Shown one piece after another: positions 9,049 to 17,131 of a stretch of DNA of 64,000 nt (its first letter is position 1; each line of letters starts with the position of its first letter). Location: contig CAWFIB010000029.1 in the NCBI GenBank assembly GCA_963815775.1, forward strand, positions 186,001-250,000, given 5' to 3'. The notes under the pieces were generated by a model, which saw nothing but the letters and a program-made list of their open reading frames with translations, made no database searches and was not told where the DNA came from. The DNA comes from CAVVDY01 sp963815775 (GTDB lineage: Bacteria; Acidobacteriota; Terriglobia; Terriglobales; Acidobacteriaceae). Made by a program: the position numbers and the translations under genes.

Positions 9049-9675
9049 TCACAACCACCCCTTCGCCCGCGCCAGCCGCGCAGCCTCGACCCGATTCGCT
9101 GCGCCCATCTTGCTGATCGCCTCGGAGAGATAATTCCTGACCGTTCCTTCCGACAAGTTCAGCTCGGTTGCGATGTCCGAGCTGGCCATACCTTCGCCGG
9201 CAAGGCGCAGGACCTGGCGCTCGCGCTCGGTCAGCGGATCGGGTTCTTCCGTCCACGCTTCGGCTGCGAGTTCGGGATCGATCACGCGCAATCCACGATG
9301 CACGCGGCGGACGGCGTCGGCGAGCTGCTCCGCAGGCATGTCTTTCAACAGATAGCCTGACGCACCCGCATCCAGCGCGCGCCGCAAGTATCCCGCGCGC
9401 GCGAATGTCGTAAGGATGATGACTCGCACCGGCAGCCCGCGACGTTTCACTTCTCCGGCAACTTCAAGGCCGGTCATGGTGGGCATTTCGATGTCGGTGA
9501 TAAAAACGGAGGGGCGATGCTGCTGGATGAGCTGCAACGCCTCGTCGCCGGAACGGGCGCGGGCGACCACCTCGATGTCATCTTCCATCTCCAGTAGGGC
9601 AGCGAGCGCACCGAGCACCATGGTCTGGTCTTCGGCGAGCAGCACTCGTATCTTGTCGCGCTTGGTGGAGGGCAT
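9049..9675 (-). CDS. NarL/LuxR-type response regulator (DesR-like)
   Basis: 208 residues. The receiver domain has the acidic pair AEDQ, phospho-acceptor Asp 61 in ITDIEMP, the conserved Thr in ILTTF and Lys in LLKDM. The C-terminal LuxR-type HTH starts at LTERERQVLRLAGEG and contains SEGTVRNYLS. It is the last gene of an operon with a membrane histidine kinase, a small membrane protein and an ABC-2 exporter, the standard arrangement for DesK/DesR- or LiaRS-like systems that control an exporter. I infer that it binds the palindrome upstream of the ABC ATPase gene. Confidence 0.9.
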   Translation of the reverse strand: MPSTKRDKIRVLLAEDQTMVLGALAALLEMEDDIEVVARARSGDEALQLIQQHRPSVFITDIEMPTMTGLEVAGEVKRRGLPVRVIILTTFARAGYLRRALDAGASGYLLKDMPAEQLADAVRRVHRGLRVIDPELAAEAWTEEPDPLTERERQVLRLAGEGMASSDIATELNLSEGTVRNYLSEAISKMGAANRVEAARLARAKGWL

Positions 9676-9783
9676 GAATTAGCACTTGGCGTTTAGCACT
9701 TGGCGTTTAGTTAGCAAAGGCTAACTTCTCAGAATACTAGGTGCCAAATGCTAATTGCTAAATGCTAGTTGCTAGTTGCTAAC
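9676..9783. repeat. Short tandem repeats incl. heptad GCTAATT-type array
   Basis: Between the response regulator and kinase genes a 15-base unit beginning AGCACTTGGCG is repeated twice (about 9679-9711), and from about 9749 to 9783 a seven-base unit is repeated with variants GCTAATT, GCTAAAT and GCTAGTT. The same heptad is found at 11112-11140 and 42501-42530. Confidence 0.75.
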
Positions 9784-10865
9784 GGTAATTGAATGACCAG
9801 CCGGGTTCCCTGCCCGGTGAGGCGCTCCAACGAGCCGCCGATGGACTGCAGGCGCTCGCGCATACCCCGCAGACCATTGCCCTCAGGGGCGTCGCCACCA
9901 CGGCCATCATCGGCGATTTCCAGCCGGCAGAGTGCGTCTTGCTTTACCAGCCGCACTTCACAGCGTTGCGCTTCGGCGTGCCGCACCACGTTGGTAACCG
10001 CCTCGCGCAGCACCAGGGCCAGCACCGACTCCTGTGCCGGACTCAGCTCCAGCGGCGCAGTGTCGCACTTCAGGGTGACGCCCGCCGTCTCCAGAGCGGC
10101 CCGCGCACGGGACAGCTCGGCGAAGAAGCCATCGCTGCGATAGCCGCGAATCGCCTCGCGCACATCGGCCAACGCGGCACGCGATGTATTTTCCACGTCC
10201 TGCATTTCCAGCTTGGCGCGCTCGGGATCGCGATCCACCAGCTTGCGCGCCAGCTCCGACTTGAGCGTGATCAGCGACAGCGTGTGTCCCAGCACGTCAT
10301 GCAGGTCGCGCGCGATGCGCTCGCGTTCGGCTACCTTGGCCAGGTGCGCGATCTCATCATTGGCCAGCCGCAGCTCTTCTTTCTGGCAATGCGAGACCGC
10401 GGCGAAATGGTTCGCCAGCCCGACCAGAACAATCAGCAGCAGCATGGAGGCCCAAAAGCCAACATCAAGGTGCAGGCGATAGGCGTAGAACACCAGCACG
10501 GCGATTTCCACCGCCATGAAGCCCAGCACACGCCCTCGCTTGGTGGTGAAGCTGCCGGCAGCCGCGCAGTAGATGAGCAGGGTGGGTCCACCAGGGTTGA
10601 AGGGTGCTGTCGCGATGGCTATCGCCAGCATGAGGAGGGTGCAGATCAAGCGGGTTCGGCCGCCGCGTGCAAAGGCTTGCAGATAGAGCGCAACGAAGAC
10701 AAGGCCGACGACAGTGTTGACGATCCAGTGGAGCGGGCCGGCATGCTTCCATAGCGGGGAGACGAAGAACCAGAACATGAATGGAAGCCAGATCAGCGGC
10801 ATCCACCAACGGTCCTTTCCCGTGTTGGGGTAGAACCACCACCAGATTTTCTTCAGTCGCTCCAT
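9765..10865 (-). CDS. DesK-like sensor histidine kinase (HisKA_3)
   Basis: 366 residues: an N-terminal membrane region with about five hydrophobic helices (residues 22-155), then the HisKA_3 dimerisation domain with His 189 in RDLHDVLGH, and a HATPase domain with EAVTNVVRHA (N box), ADDGRGG (G1) and GLRGMRERL (G2). The sensor is embedded in the membrane with no extracytoplasmic domain of note, as in DesK. It is co-directional with the response regulator and lies downstream of the ABC genes. The 3' end reaches into the heptad repeat array. The signal sensed is unknown; membrane or cell-envelope stress is likely from relatives. Confidence 0.9.
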   Translation of the reverse strand: MERLKKIWWWFYPNTGKDRWWMPLIWLPFMFWFFVSPLWKHAGPLHWIVNTVVGLVFVALYLQAFARGGRTRLICTLLMLAIAIATAPFNPGGPTLLIYCAAAGSFTTKRGRVLGFMAVEIAVLVFYAYRLHLDVGFWASMLLLIVLVGLANHFAAVSHCQKEELRLANDEIAHLAKVAERERIARDLHDVLGHTLSLITLKSELARKLVDRDPERAKLEMQDVENTSRAALADVREAIRGYRSDGFFAELSRARAALETAGVTLKCDTAPLELSPAQESVLALVLREAVTNVVRHAEAQRCEVRLVKQDALCRLEIADDGRGGDAPEGNGLRGMRERLQSIGGSLERLTGQGTRLVIQLPLATSN

Positions 10866-10881
10866 CTGGTCCAGCCTTCGC

Positions 10882-11043
10882 CTATTGTCTCCCCGAGTGG
10901 TATTCGGGAACCAGTGTGTACCACAGCACGCCGGTGATCACCAGCGCCGCACCCAACTCCGGCCAGCGGCCGGTGAGCGCCAGGGCTGCGAATCCAATCA
11001 GTGCCGCGCAACAGACCGTCCATTCCAAAGTACATCTGCTCAT
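10882..11043 (-). CDS. Small two-helix membrane protein
   Basis: A 53-codon reading frame with ATG at 11043 and TAG at 10882-10884, 16 bp before the kinase start. The translation has one hydrophobic segment (CCAALIGFAALAL), the short loop TGRWPELG, a second hydrophobic segment (AALVITGVLWYTL) and a short polar tail. The position, same strand as and between the permease and the kinase, suggests an accessory membrane subunit. Small two-helix proteins beside such kinases are known, but I do not recognise a named family. Confidence 0.55.
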   Translation of the reverse strand: MSRCTLEWTVCCAALIGFAALALTGRWPELGAALVITGVLWYTLVPEYHSGRQ

Positions 11044-11051
11044 GACATCAC

Positions 11052-11140
11052 CGCTTTTCGCTTTTCGCTTTTCGCTTTTCGCTTTTGGCTTTTGGCCCTT
11101 AGCCTTTGGCGAATTGTTAACTGCTAGTTGCTTGCTAATT
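11052..11140. repeat. Heptad tandem repeats (CGCTTTT and GCTAATT types)
   Basis: About five units of CGCTTTT with two decaying GGCTTTT units (11052-11096) are followed by GCTAGTT/GCTAATT units (about 11121-11140), all with a seven-base period. They fill the gap between the permease stop and the small membrane protein, inside one operon. Confidence 0.75.
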
Positions 11141-11141
11141 G

Positions 11142-11960
11142 CTACCCATACGTCTCCCCCTCGTCACGCCAATATCCGTAAGCGGCGAGTCCGAGGAACA
11201 ACAGGGTCATTCCAACCAGTGCTTCGACATGTCCCCAAACCGGATTGGGGTGTGGGTCCATGTGAATCGTACTGAGCGCCAACTGCGCGACGTGATACGG
11301 CGGAAGAACTTGCGCCACGTTCTGCAGGACCTTCGGCAATAGGAAGATCGGAATCCACAGTCCCGAGCAAAACGACATCGGCAAATAGACGAGGTTCACC
11401 ATCGCCGGAGCCGAATTCGGTTTGGCGAAGTAGCCCAGCGCCAGCCCCATCGCGCTAAAAGGAATGGAGCCGAGCACCAGAACGCTCACCAGTTTGAATG
11501 CCATCAGCGGCGCCAGGCGCACGCCGCCGAAGGCCACACCGACGGCGAGCAGCAGCAGCGAGATCGCGACCCCGAAGACCATGGCGTTCACAATCTTCGC
11601 CAGGAAATACGCAGGCAGCGGCATAGGCGAGGCGCGTTTCACCTGCAACCATCCCTGGCCGCGCTCCATCGAGATGCCCACGCCGAAGCTGAACATGGCG
11701 ACGCCCATCACGCCGTAGCACGCCATGGTTGCCAGCAGGTAGGTGGCGCTCTGCATGCGGCTCGCGTGGCCGCCGCCGGGCAGCACGATCCCGAACAGCA
11801 CGTAGAACATGGTCGGGAACAGCAGCGTCGATATGGCAAAAATCGGCAGCCGCATGTACTTCAGAATTTCGTATTTGGCTTCCAGTGCGAACAAAGCAAT
11901 CCATTCGCCGAGCGTGCGGCGCGGAATCACGAGAGCAACAGGCATGGTGGTCGTCGCCAT
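11142..11960 (-). CDS. ABC-2 type transporter permease
   Basis: 272 residues with six predicted membrane helices: one near residue 40-60 (LPIFAISTLLFPTMFYVLFG), others at 85-110, 125-150, 160-180, 195-215 and 240-262. The YLPMSFCSGLWIPI segment fits the ABC-2 family. The ATG at 11960 has AAAGGAG upstream. It is the membrane half of the exporter encoded with the ATPase upstream. Drug, peptide or lipid export are all possible. Confidence 0.87.
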   Translation of the reverse strand: MATTTMPVALVIPRRTLGEWIALFALEAKYEILKYMRLPIFAISTLLFPTMFYVLFGIVLPGGGHASRMQSATYLLATMACYGVMGVAMFSFGVGISMERGQGWLQVKRASPMPLPAYFLAKIVNAMVFGVAISLLLLAVGVAFGGVRLAPLMAFKLVSVLVLGSIPFSAMGLALGYFAKPNSAPAMVNLVYLPMSFCSGLWIPIFLLPKVLQNVAQVLPPYHVAQLALSTIHMDPHPNPVWGHVEALVGMTLLFLGLAAYGYWRDEGETYG

Positions 11961-11990
11961 CAGGGTCTCCTTTAGAAAGCTCGTAATTCA

Positions 11991-12056
11991 CCACAGAGGC
12001 ACGGAGACACGGAGCATTAATAGTCCTAAAATCTCTGAGCCTCCGTGTCTCTGTGG
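11991..12056. repeat. Inverted repeat of CACAGAG/CACGGAG units
   Basis: Two arms face each other in the gap between the ATPase and the permease genes. The left arm, 11991-12014, begins CCACAGAGGCACGGAG; the right arm, 12040-12056, reads CCACAGAGACACGGAGG on the opposite strand. A related unit is seen at 55123-55147. It would form a hairpin in the operon mRNA and resembles a dispersed intergenic repeat. Confidence 0.75.
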
Positions 12057-12057
12057 T

Positions 12058-13005
12058 TCAAGCATCATTGCGTTCCGGGTTGCGGCTGCTGGTTAATGAC
12101 AGAAACGCCTCTTCCAGCCCGGCGTTCGTGACCTCCAGGTCCGACAGCCATTCGTCGCGGCGCAGCAGTTCACGCACCACCGGCTCAGCCGCGCTCACCT
12201 GAATCTCAAACGCCTGCCGGTCCTCCTTCACTGCCACAACGCCGGGGATGCCAGCAATCTCGCCGAGCGAAAGGCGCGTGGCACAGCGGATCTGCTTGCC
12301 TGCCGCTCTGGCCTTGATCTCCGAAGGCGTGCCCTCGGCGACGATCTCCCCTTGTTGCAGCACCAGAATGCGATCGGCCAGTGTATCGGCTTCGTTCAAA
12401 TAGTGCGTGGTCAGCAGCACCGTCTTGCCGCGCGCAATCAGCAGGCGAATCTGCGACCACATCAGGCGGCGCGCCTCCACGTCCATGCCGACCGTCGGCT
12501 CGTCAAGGAAGAGCAGATCCGGGTCCCCGCAGATGGCCAGCGCAAACATCACGCGCTGCTTCTGCCCGCCGGAAAGCTCGCCAAAGCGGCGGCCTTTGAT
12601 CTCCTCCAACCCGGCGACGCGCAGCGTCTCTTCGAGCGGCAGCGGCTTGGGGTAGTACGACGAGAACAGGTGAACGTGCTCGCGGACCTTTAGCGTCTCG
12701 GGCACGCGCGCCACCTGTAGCATGGCTCCGCAGCGCGAACGCACCGCCAGGCTGCGGGGATCGGCGCCAAATACCGACACGCTGCCGCCATCCGACTTGG
12801 CCAGCCCCAGCAGAATGCGCACCAGCGTGGTCTTGCCCGCGCCGTTCGGGCCGAGCAGCGCCAACAGCTCCCCCGCGCGCAGCTCGATGCTGACGCTGTT
12901 CAGCGCCGTCGTTTCGCCGTACCGCTTGGTCAGGTTGCGGGTGCGCGCAACGCTGGTCGGCTGCGGCGCAAGGTAGGGAATGAATTCAGCGATTGCGGTT
13001 GACAT
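12058..13005 (-). CDS. ABC transporter ATP-binding protein
   Basis: 315 residues with a complete ATPase core: Walker A GPNGAGKTT (52-60), Q-loop region in GAMLQVARVPE, signature LSGGQKQR, Walker B LLFLDEPTVGMD and the switch histidine in LTTHYL. The C-terminal ~80 residues (EGTPSEIKARAAGK onward) are the usual regulatory tail of DrrA/CcmA-like exporters. It is the first gene of the ABC-small ORF-kinase-regulator operon. The ATG at 13005 follows GGAG with 8-base spacing. Its first codons are repeated in decayed form at 14439-14480. Confidence 0.92.
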   Translation of the reverse strand: MSTAIAEFIPYLAPQPTSVARTRNLTKRYGETTALNSVSIELRAGELLALLGPNGAGKTTLVRILLGLAKSDGGSVSVFGADPRSLAVRSRCGAMLQVARVPETLKVREHVHLFSSYYPKPLPLEETLRVAGLEEIKGRRFGELSGGQKQRVMFALAICGDPDLLFLDEPTVGMDVEARRLMWSQIRLLIARGKTVLLTTHYLNEADTLADRILVLQQGEIVAEGTPSEIKARAAGKQIRCATRLSLGEIAGIPGVVAVKEDRQAFEIQVSAAEPVVRELLRRDEWLSDLEVTNAGLEEAFLSLTSSRNPERNDA

Positions 13006-13113
13006 CGTCTGCTCCAGCCGGATCGTTGCGTCCGGCTACAGTTGCGATCATCCGCCAGCGGCACGAGGGTCAACAGTGTGGATTGTCAGCGGAAGGAAAT
13101 GACAAATGTCAGG
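12962..13113. repeat. Direct repeat copy 1 (start and control region of the ABC operon)
   Basis: This stretch covers codons 1-14 of the ABC ATPase gene and about 110 bp upstream of it. It is repeated in the same orientation at 14439-14592 with scattered substitutions and a single-base indel; I estimate about 90 percent identity by eye. Both copies hold the segments CTCCAGCCGGATCG and GTCCGGCTACAGTTGC, and the TGACA-AA-TGTCA palindrome. Confidence 0.9.
13100..13111. promoter_or_regulatory. Operator-like palindrome TGACA-AA-TGTCA, copy 1
   Basis: A perfect inverted repeat with 5-base arms lies about 95 bp upstream of the ABC ATPase start. NarL-type regulators bind such short symmetrical sites, and regulators of ABC/two-component operons commonly control their own operon. 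It is kept unchanged in the second repeat copy (14578-14589). Binding by the DesR-like regulator is inferred. Confidence 0.45.
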
Positions 13114-13245
13114 AGGGGAGCACCGGCACTCACTCCGCCCAAGCCAGTTTCCCCGGAAGAAGGACGGAACCCGGGACAGAATTCGTTCAGGTTGCCATTT
13201 CCCCGATAGAACTCGGAGTGATGCGGCTATATCCTAAGGCTGGAT

Positions 13246-14379
13246 ATGCGCGCACAAATCAAGCTCGGGCGGATTGCCGGTATCTCCATCGGGCTGCACT
13301 TCAGTTGGCTCATCATCGCCGTGCTGATTGCGCTCTCGCTCGTCGGACACTTCCGCGCCACCATGCCGGCCTGGAACAGCGGTCTGGTTTGGTCGGTCGC
13401 TGTCGTGACATCCATCCTGTTTTTTGTAACGCTGCTGATGCACGAGTTGGCGCATTCGCTGGTCGCCCAAGCCAAGGGGCTGCGGGTGCGGGCCATAACT
13501 CTATTCGCTTTGGGCGGCGTTTCGCAGATCGAGAAGGAGTCGCCCGACGCCAAGACAGAGTTTCTGATTGCGATCGTCGGCCCGCTCTCCAGCCTCGTTA
13601 TTGGCGCGATTTGCCTGCTGGTGGCCCGCGGATTGGGTTGGACACCAGGCGCCGAAGCTCGGCCCCCCGCCGTCGCCGTGCTGGTGTGGCTCGGCTATAT
13701 CAACTTCGTCCTGGCCGTTTTCAATATGATTCCAGGCTACCCCCTCGATGGCGGACGCGTGCTGCGGGCCATCATCTGGTGGAGCAACCACAACGCGGTC
13801 CGTGCGACCCAACTGGCGGCGCGGGTGGGCCAGGGAATCGCCTTCCTGTTCATCCTGTTCGGCCTCTTCCGCTTCTTCGTGGGAGCGAATTTCGGCGGCC
13901 TGTGGCTGGCCTTTATTGGCTGGTTTCTGCTGGAAGCCTCGCGCAGCAGCTACGCTCAGGTCGAAGTCATGGAGGAACTGCGAGACCGCAAAGTTGCCGA
14001 CATCATGGACCGCGACTGCCAGATCGTGGAACCTCACCTCAGCCTGCAGGATTTTGTGGATGAGTACCTGTTGCGCAGCGGACGCCGCTGCTTCGTGGTG
14101 GTACAGGAGAACCGCCTTGTCGGTCTGATCACGCCCAACGAGGTCCGGCAGGTGGACCGCGAACAGTGGCCGCAAACCAGTGTTCAGAGCGTGATGGTGC
14201 CGGTCGCCAGGCTTCGCACCATTGGGCCCGACACTCCCGCCGCGAAGGCGCTGGAGATCATGAGCAGCCAGGACATCAATCAACTGCCGGTAGTTTCCAA
14301 CGGCCGGATCGAGGGCATCTTCTCCCGCGGCAATATCGTGAATTTCCTTCGCAACCGCGCCGAGGTTATGAAGCGTTGA
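13246..14379 (+). CDS. Site-2 protease (M50) with CBS domain pair
   Basis: 377 residues: a membrane zinc metalloprotease of the S2P/RseP-like M50B group. HELAH (residues 66-70) within a hydrophobic helix supplies two zinc ligands and the catalytic Glu; NMIPGYPLDGGR (about 164-175) supplies the third ligand. Six hydrophobic helices span residues 1-235. The C-terminal ~125 residues are two CBS motifs (VADIMDRDCQIV, VQSVMVPVARL) that normally bind adenosyl nucleotides and would couple proteolysis to energy state. No PDZ domain. The gene sits between two copies of a 150-bp direct repeat. The substrate, typically an anti-sigma factor or other membrane protein, is unknown. Confidence 0.9.
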   Translation: MRAQIKLGRIAGISIGLHFSWLIIAVLIALSLVGHFRATMPAWNSGLVWSVAVVTSILFFVTLLMHELAHSLVAQAKGLRVRAITLFALGGVSQIEKESPDAKTEFLIAIVGPLSSLVIGAICLLVARGLGWTPGAEARPPAVAVLVWLGYINFVLAVFNMIPGYPLDGGRVLRAIIWWSNHNAVRATQLAARVGQGIAFLFILFGLFRFFVGANFGGLWLAFIGWFLLEASRSSYAQVEVMEELRDRKVADIMDRDCQIVEPHLSLQDFVDEYLLRSGRRCFVVVQENRLVGLITPNEVRQVDREQWPQTSVQSVMVPVARLRTIGPDTPAAKALEIMSSQDINQLPVVSNGRIEGIFSRGNIVNFLRNRAEVMKR

Positions 14380-14404
14380 GCTGGGTAAGCCGGGAGGACC
14401 TGCC

Positions 14405-14421
14405 CGTCCGCAAAGCGGACG
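14405..14421. terminator. Hairpin after the site-2 protease gene
   Basis: CGTCCGC-AAA-GCGGACG forms a 7-bp perfect stem 25 bp after the stop codon. The following TCTTCGTTCT is only weakly T-rich, so this is a possible rather than a clear intrinsic terminator. Confidence 0.4.
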
Positions 14422-14438
14422 TCTTCGTTCTGGTCAGA

Positions 14439-14592
14439 TGCGGCGCAAGGTAAGGAATGAATTCTGCGATTGCCGTTGACGTCGTCTGCTCCAGCCGGAT
14501 CGTCGCGTCCGGCTACAGTTGCTATCATCCGCCAGCGGCCCGGCGGTCAACAAGTGTGGAACGTCAGCGGAGGGGAATGACAAATGTCAGGG
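14439..14592. repeat. Direct repeat copy 2
   Basis: A second copy of 12962-13113 in the same orientation, here next to no ABC gene. The initiator codon of the ATPase has become non-start (GTC on the minus strand) and the frame is not kept beyond the first codons, so it is a non-coding relic. Together with copy 1 it brackets the site-2 protease gene. The rest of the 14380-14756 gap holds only the hairpin at 14405 and nothing I can identify. Confidence 0.9.
14578..14589. promoter_or_regulatory. Operator-like palindrome TGACA-AA-TGTCA, copy 2
   Basis: The same 12-base inverted repeat as at 13100-13111, retained in the second direct-repeat copy, where nothing on the minus strand now starts nearby. 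It might titrate the regulator or be a passive relic. Confidence 0.35.
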
Positions 14593-14756
14593 GGCGGCAA
14601 GTGTGGGTAATCTGGCTGTCATCTGAGCGAAAGCGGCCTTTTTTGCCGCCGGAACCGAAGGCCCCATCTCTGGCGATACCTTGCAGGAGCGAATACCCGG
14701 AAACTGATACTTGAGGCCTGGCCCGTAGCGATCGCGATACCCGGGTAAGTAACTCA

Positions 14757-15218
14757 TCACTGTCCAGCTTGCCTATTCATTTCGGCGATCAGGTGTGTTG
14801 TTGCCGTGCCTACGTACTGTGCGATCTCAAGCAACTCATCGTATGTGTGCTCGTCCCCGATGAAGGTCCAAAAGGGCCTTCCGACGATCAAGTCTGCATC
14901 CAGCTCTAAGAACTGGTTGAATTCGGGTGTGTAAACATTCCCCTCTCCGGCGGGGTTATAGGACATCGCGGCAAATGCTTGGGCATTGGTCTGGTATTGC
15001 ATTGCCATTATCATCAAAATGTCTCTTTTCATGTCCTTGAAGGTGTTCTTGTTAGGTTTGACAGTTTTCATCTCGAAGTAAACTTCACTGCCGTCTGATC
15101 GTTGGATGAACAGGTCGGAGCGAACCTGCCGCGTTGTCCCACCTGGGTATTGCAACCCGATGACCTGAGCCGTATCCTGCTGACGGTTGGGGAGCCGCGT
15201 TTGAGGTGGCCCGTTCAT
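14757..15218 (-). CDS. TdeIII-like type II restriction endonuclease, N-terminally truncated
   Basis: 153 residues resembling the C-terminal half of TdeIII/MjaII-type restriction enzymes. The PD-(D/E)XK core is visible as RSDLFIQ, then EVYFEMKTVKPNKNTF (Asp, then Glu-x-Lys), and the C-terminal GRPFWTFIGDEHTYDELLEIA matches the conserved family tail. The frame is open for 17 more codons upstream of the ATG (to a TAG at 15270-15272), but family members are nearer 250 residues, so the N-terminal portion is missing. No DNA methyltransferase is adjacent. Most likely a relic of a lost restriction-modification system. Confidence 0.6.
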   Translation of the reverse strand: MNGPPQTRLPNRQQDTAQVIGLQYPGGTTRQVRSDLFIQRSDGSEVYFEMKTVKPNKNTFKDMKRDILMIMAMQYQTNAQAFAAMSYNPAGEGNVYTPEFNQFLELDADLIVGRPFWTFIGDEHTYDELLEIAQYVGTATTHLIAEMNRQAGQ

Positions 15219-15306
15219 CTGCGCAAGAATAGCCGTGATTTGCGCCTCAGCCGCAGGTTTGGCGCGGCACTAAAACGATTACACTGTCCAGGACTGAGAG
15301 GAGCAC

Positions 15307-15612
15307 GTGCCGCTGAAGCACTACGTTGCAAAATACATAATTATTGATGGGGATCATGAGCATGTCGGGTGGCTCCTGATCAAAGCGGCCAACGACGAGC
15401 AAGCTTGGTCGTTCGCCGATTCACTCAATCATGACGCCGATTGCCGGAACGATGAAGGCAGCGACAAGCACCCCTGGTCATATGGCGACGGCGCCACTGC
15501 GTCTAAGCTGAGGCTCGTGCGCGAGGTCACAGAGGAGCAGTTTGAGGTTGTAGGAGATGCCATGGGATTGATGATGTACGACGCTAATCGGACACACACC
15601 CAAGCGGAATGA
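15307..15612 (+). CDS. Small hypothetical protein
   Basis: 101 residues starting with GTG, preceded by GAGAGGAG at good spacing. The protein is acidic with an N-terminal strand pair (HYVAKYIIID), a helix rich in Asp, Glu and Asn, then WSYGDGATASKLRLVREVTEEQFEVV. I do not recognise a named domain. It lies between the truncated endonuclease and the McrBC pair, all likely parts of one acquired island. It could be an anti-restriction-like or housekeeping small protein; no function is assigned. Confidence 0.65.
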   Translation: MPLKHYVAKYIIIDGDHEHVGWLLIKAANDEQAWSFADSLNHDADCRNDEGSDKHPWSYGDGATASKLRLVREVTEEQFEVVGDAMGLMMYDANRTHTQAE

Positions 15613-15640
15613 GCGAAGAGCCTAGCACATGCCTAGATTG

Positions 15641-17131
15641 TTACGCAGCTGCGAACCGTATTGCCGGCTCAAGGGCCGCCCGGATTTTCTCGATCTCAGT
15701 TGCCATCGGTATTGCTGTCAACCAAAGGTGCAGGCTCCGCGTTCCTATTGTTATCTCCGCTTTATGAAGCACCCTATTTCGCTCAACCATCCGATTCCAG
15801 GTTTCGGGCGTGCAGGGGTAGGCGAGGCAGGCAATGACGTGCGGTGTTCGGGCAAGGTTTGCGTAGGCAAGCACCTGGAACAAATCGTTTCGATGCCGTT
15901 CTCTTATCATCTCTTCGACTGATCGCCAGGCGTGGTCTTCCAATTCGTCCCAGTGGCGCTTATATTTCGCGTCAACGATGAGAGTTGTTGACCCCCAATC
16001 GAGCCAAATATCGGGGACTAAAGCCGCCTGTGATCCAAGGTATGACGGCTCCCAATTGATTGGGTGAAGGGTCTCACTTCTTCGTCCGACCCGGAGGTCT
16101 GCTCCAATCCCGTGGGCGATGGAACGGAAGACGGTCTCGACCCAAGCTTCGAAGAATTGCTCCATAGGCATCCGCCAAGGGATTCCCTCCAAGTCGCTGA
16201 TACCCGCCAAGCCGCGATCTTCGATTGTCCATTCAATTGCTTGCAGCCCCTCCCTGAACGATTGAGATCGCAATGGCCTCTGCAACCAACCGGCCAGCAT
16301 GCCAGACGATGGCAACAATGGCGCACTATGCTGAACTCTGTGCAGAAGCTCGTTACAGAATGCAATGAGTTGATGAACAAAACCGCCATGCTCCCGCTGC
16401 GAGTCGAGGAGACTCCGTTGTTTTTCCAGCGAGTAACGGATCGCGCCCAGGAGTAATCGGTCGTCCCGCAAATCCGGAAATGTACACGGCACAGAAAGGA
16501 ATTGCCCGGTCGCAAGATGCTGAGTGGCATACTGAGTCCAGCGAACCGTTCCCCGGGGAGCTAGCCTGTTCTCAGTAACTAACTCGAAACGTCTGCTCAA
16601 CGAGTCCAATAGCGCTTTCAATCTGCCGAGCACCATGCATGAAATCACCCAAGGCGGAACTTTACGCTCTGAGCGCTTCAGGAGAGGCAATTTCAGAGGA
16701 GTGGGGGCTATTCGCCAACCCATTTCAGCTAACATTGGGCCGATGCCGGGCCACGGGAATCTTGGTTGGATTACCAACCCATAATCAAGCACGCCACTGG
16801 TGGGAGAGAATAGCGGGACTGCACCCACAATGTTACCGGCTTGCATTTTGACGTAAACATCGCTGCCGTCATAGACGTGAGTAAGCTCAACATCCATCAA
16901 CGAAAACAGGGAGCGGTTCTGCGTTTCGAATTGCTCCAGCAACCTTGCAGCGGAGGAGCTTGGATCCTTGAAGGCACGCCGCAGCCCGAAAAATTCTACC
17001 GCTGACTTCTGGAGGATGGAGTTGTCCGTTAGTTCGAGACAGACTTCGCGTGCAAGCTGCGGAGGGAGCAGCGGCGGCGGAAATCGCCTTCCTTTAAGCT
17101 TTCTTCCGCGGCTCAGAGGCTTTGTAGCCAT
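15641..17131 (-). CDS. mcrC: McrC-like nuclease subunit of a McrBC type IV restriction system
   Basis: 496 residues. The C-terminal half carries a PD-(D/E)XK nuclease: VPDIWLDWGSTTLIVDAKYK gives the Asp...Asp-x-Lys core (roughly residues 370-395), followed by NDLFQVLAYA, the Q-x-x-x-Y motif of McrC/DUF2357-like nucleases. The N-terminal half matches the DUF2357-like part. It overlaps the upstream mcrB-like gene by 19 bp, a clear sign of translational coupling. McrC associates with the McrB GTPase to cut DNA with modified cytosine. It is longer than E. coli McrC (about 350 residues), so target recognition may differ. Confidence 0.82.
   Translation of the reverse strand: MATKPLSRGRKLKGRRFPPPLLPPQLAREVCLELTDNSILQKSAVEFFGLRRAFKDPSSSAARLLEQFETQNRSLFSLMDVELTHVYDGSDVYVKMQAGNIVGAVPLFSPTSGVLDYGLVIQPRFPWPGIGPMLAEMGWRIAPTPLKLPLLKRSERKVPPWVISCMVLGRLKALLDSLSRRFELVTENRLAPRGTVRWTQYATQHLATGQFLSVPCTFPDLRDDRLLLGAIRYSLEKQRSLLDSQREHGGFVHQLIAFCNELLHRVQHSAPLLPSSGMLAGWLQRPLRSQSFREGLQAIEWTIEDRGLAGISDLEGIPWRMPMEQFFEAWVETVFRSIAHGIGADLRVGRRSETLHPINWEPSYLGSQAALVPDIWLDWGSTTLIVDAKYKRHWDELEDHAWRSVEEMIRERHRNDLFQVLAYANLARTPHVIACLAYPCTPETWNRMVERNRVLHKAEITIGTRSLHLWLTAIPMATEIEKIRAALEPAIRFAAA

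Noticed and set aside
9032..9052. GTGAGG/CCTCAC hairpin between the TIR-TPR and regulator genes as terminator
   Set aside because: The stem is only 6 bp, overlaps the regulator's stop and has no T run.
9789..10754. Plus-strand frame of 321 codons opposite the histidine kinase
   Set aside because: Antisense shadow rich in Gln and His. The kinase motifs lie on the minus strand.
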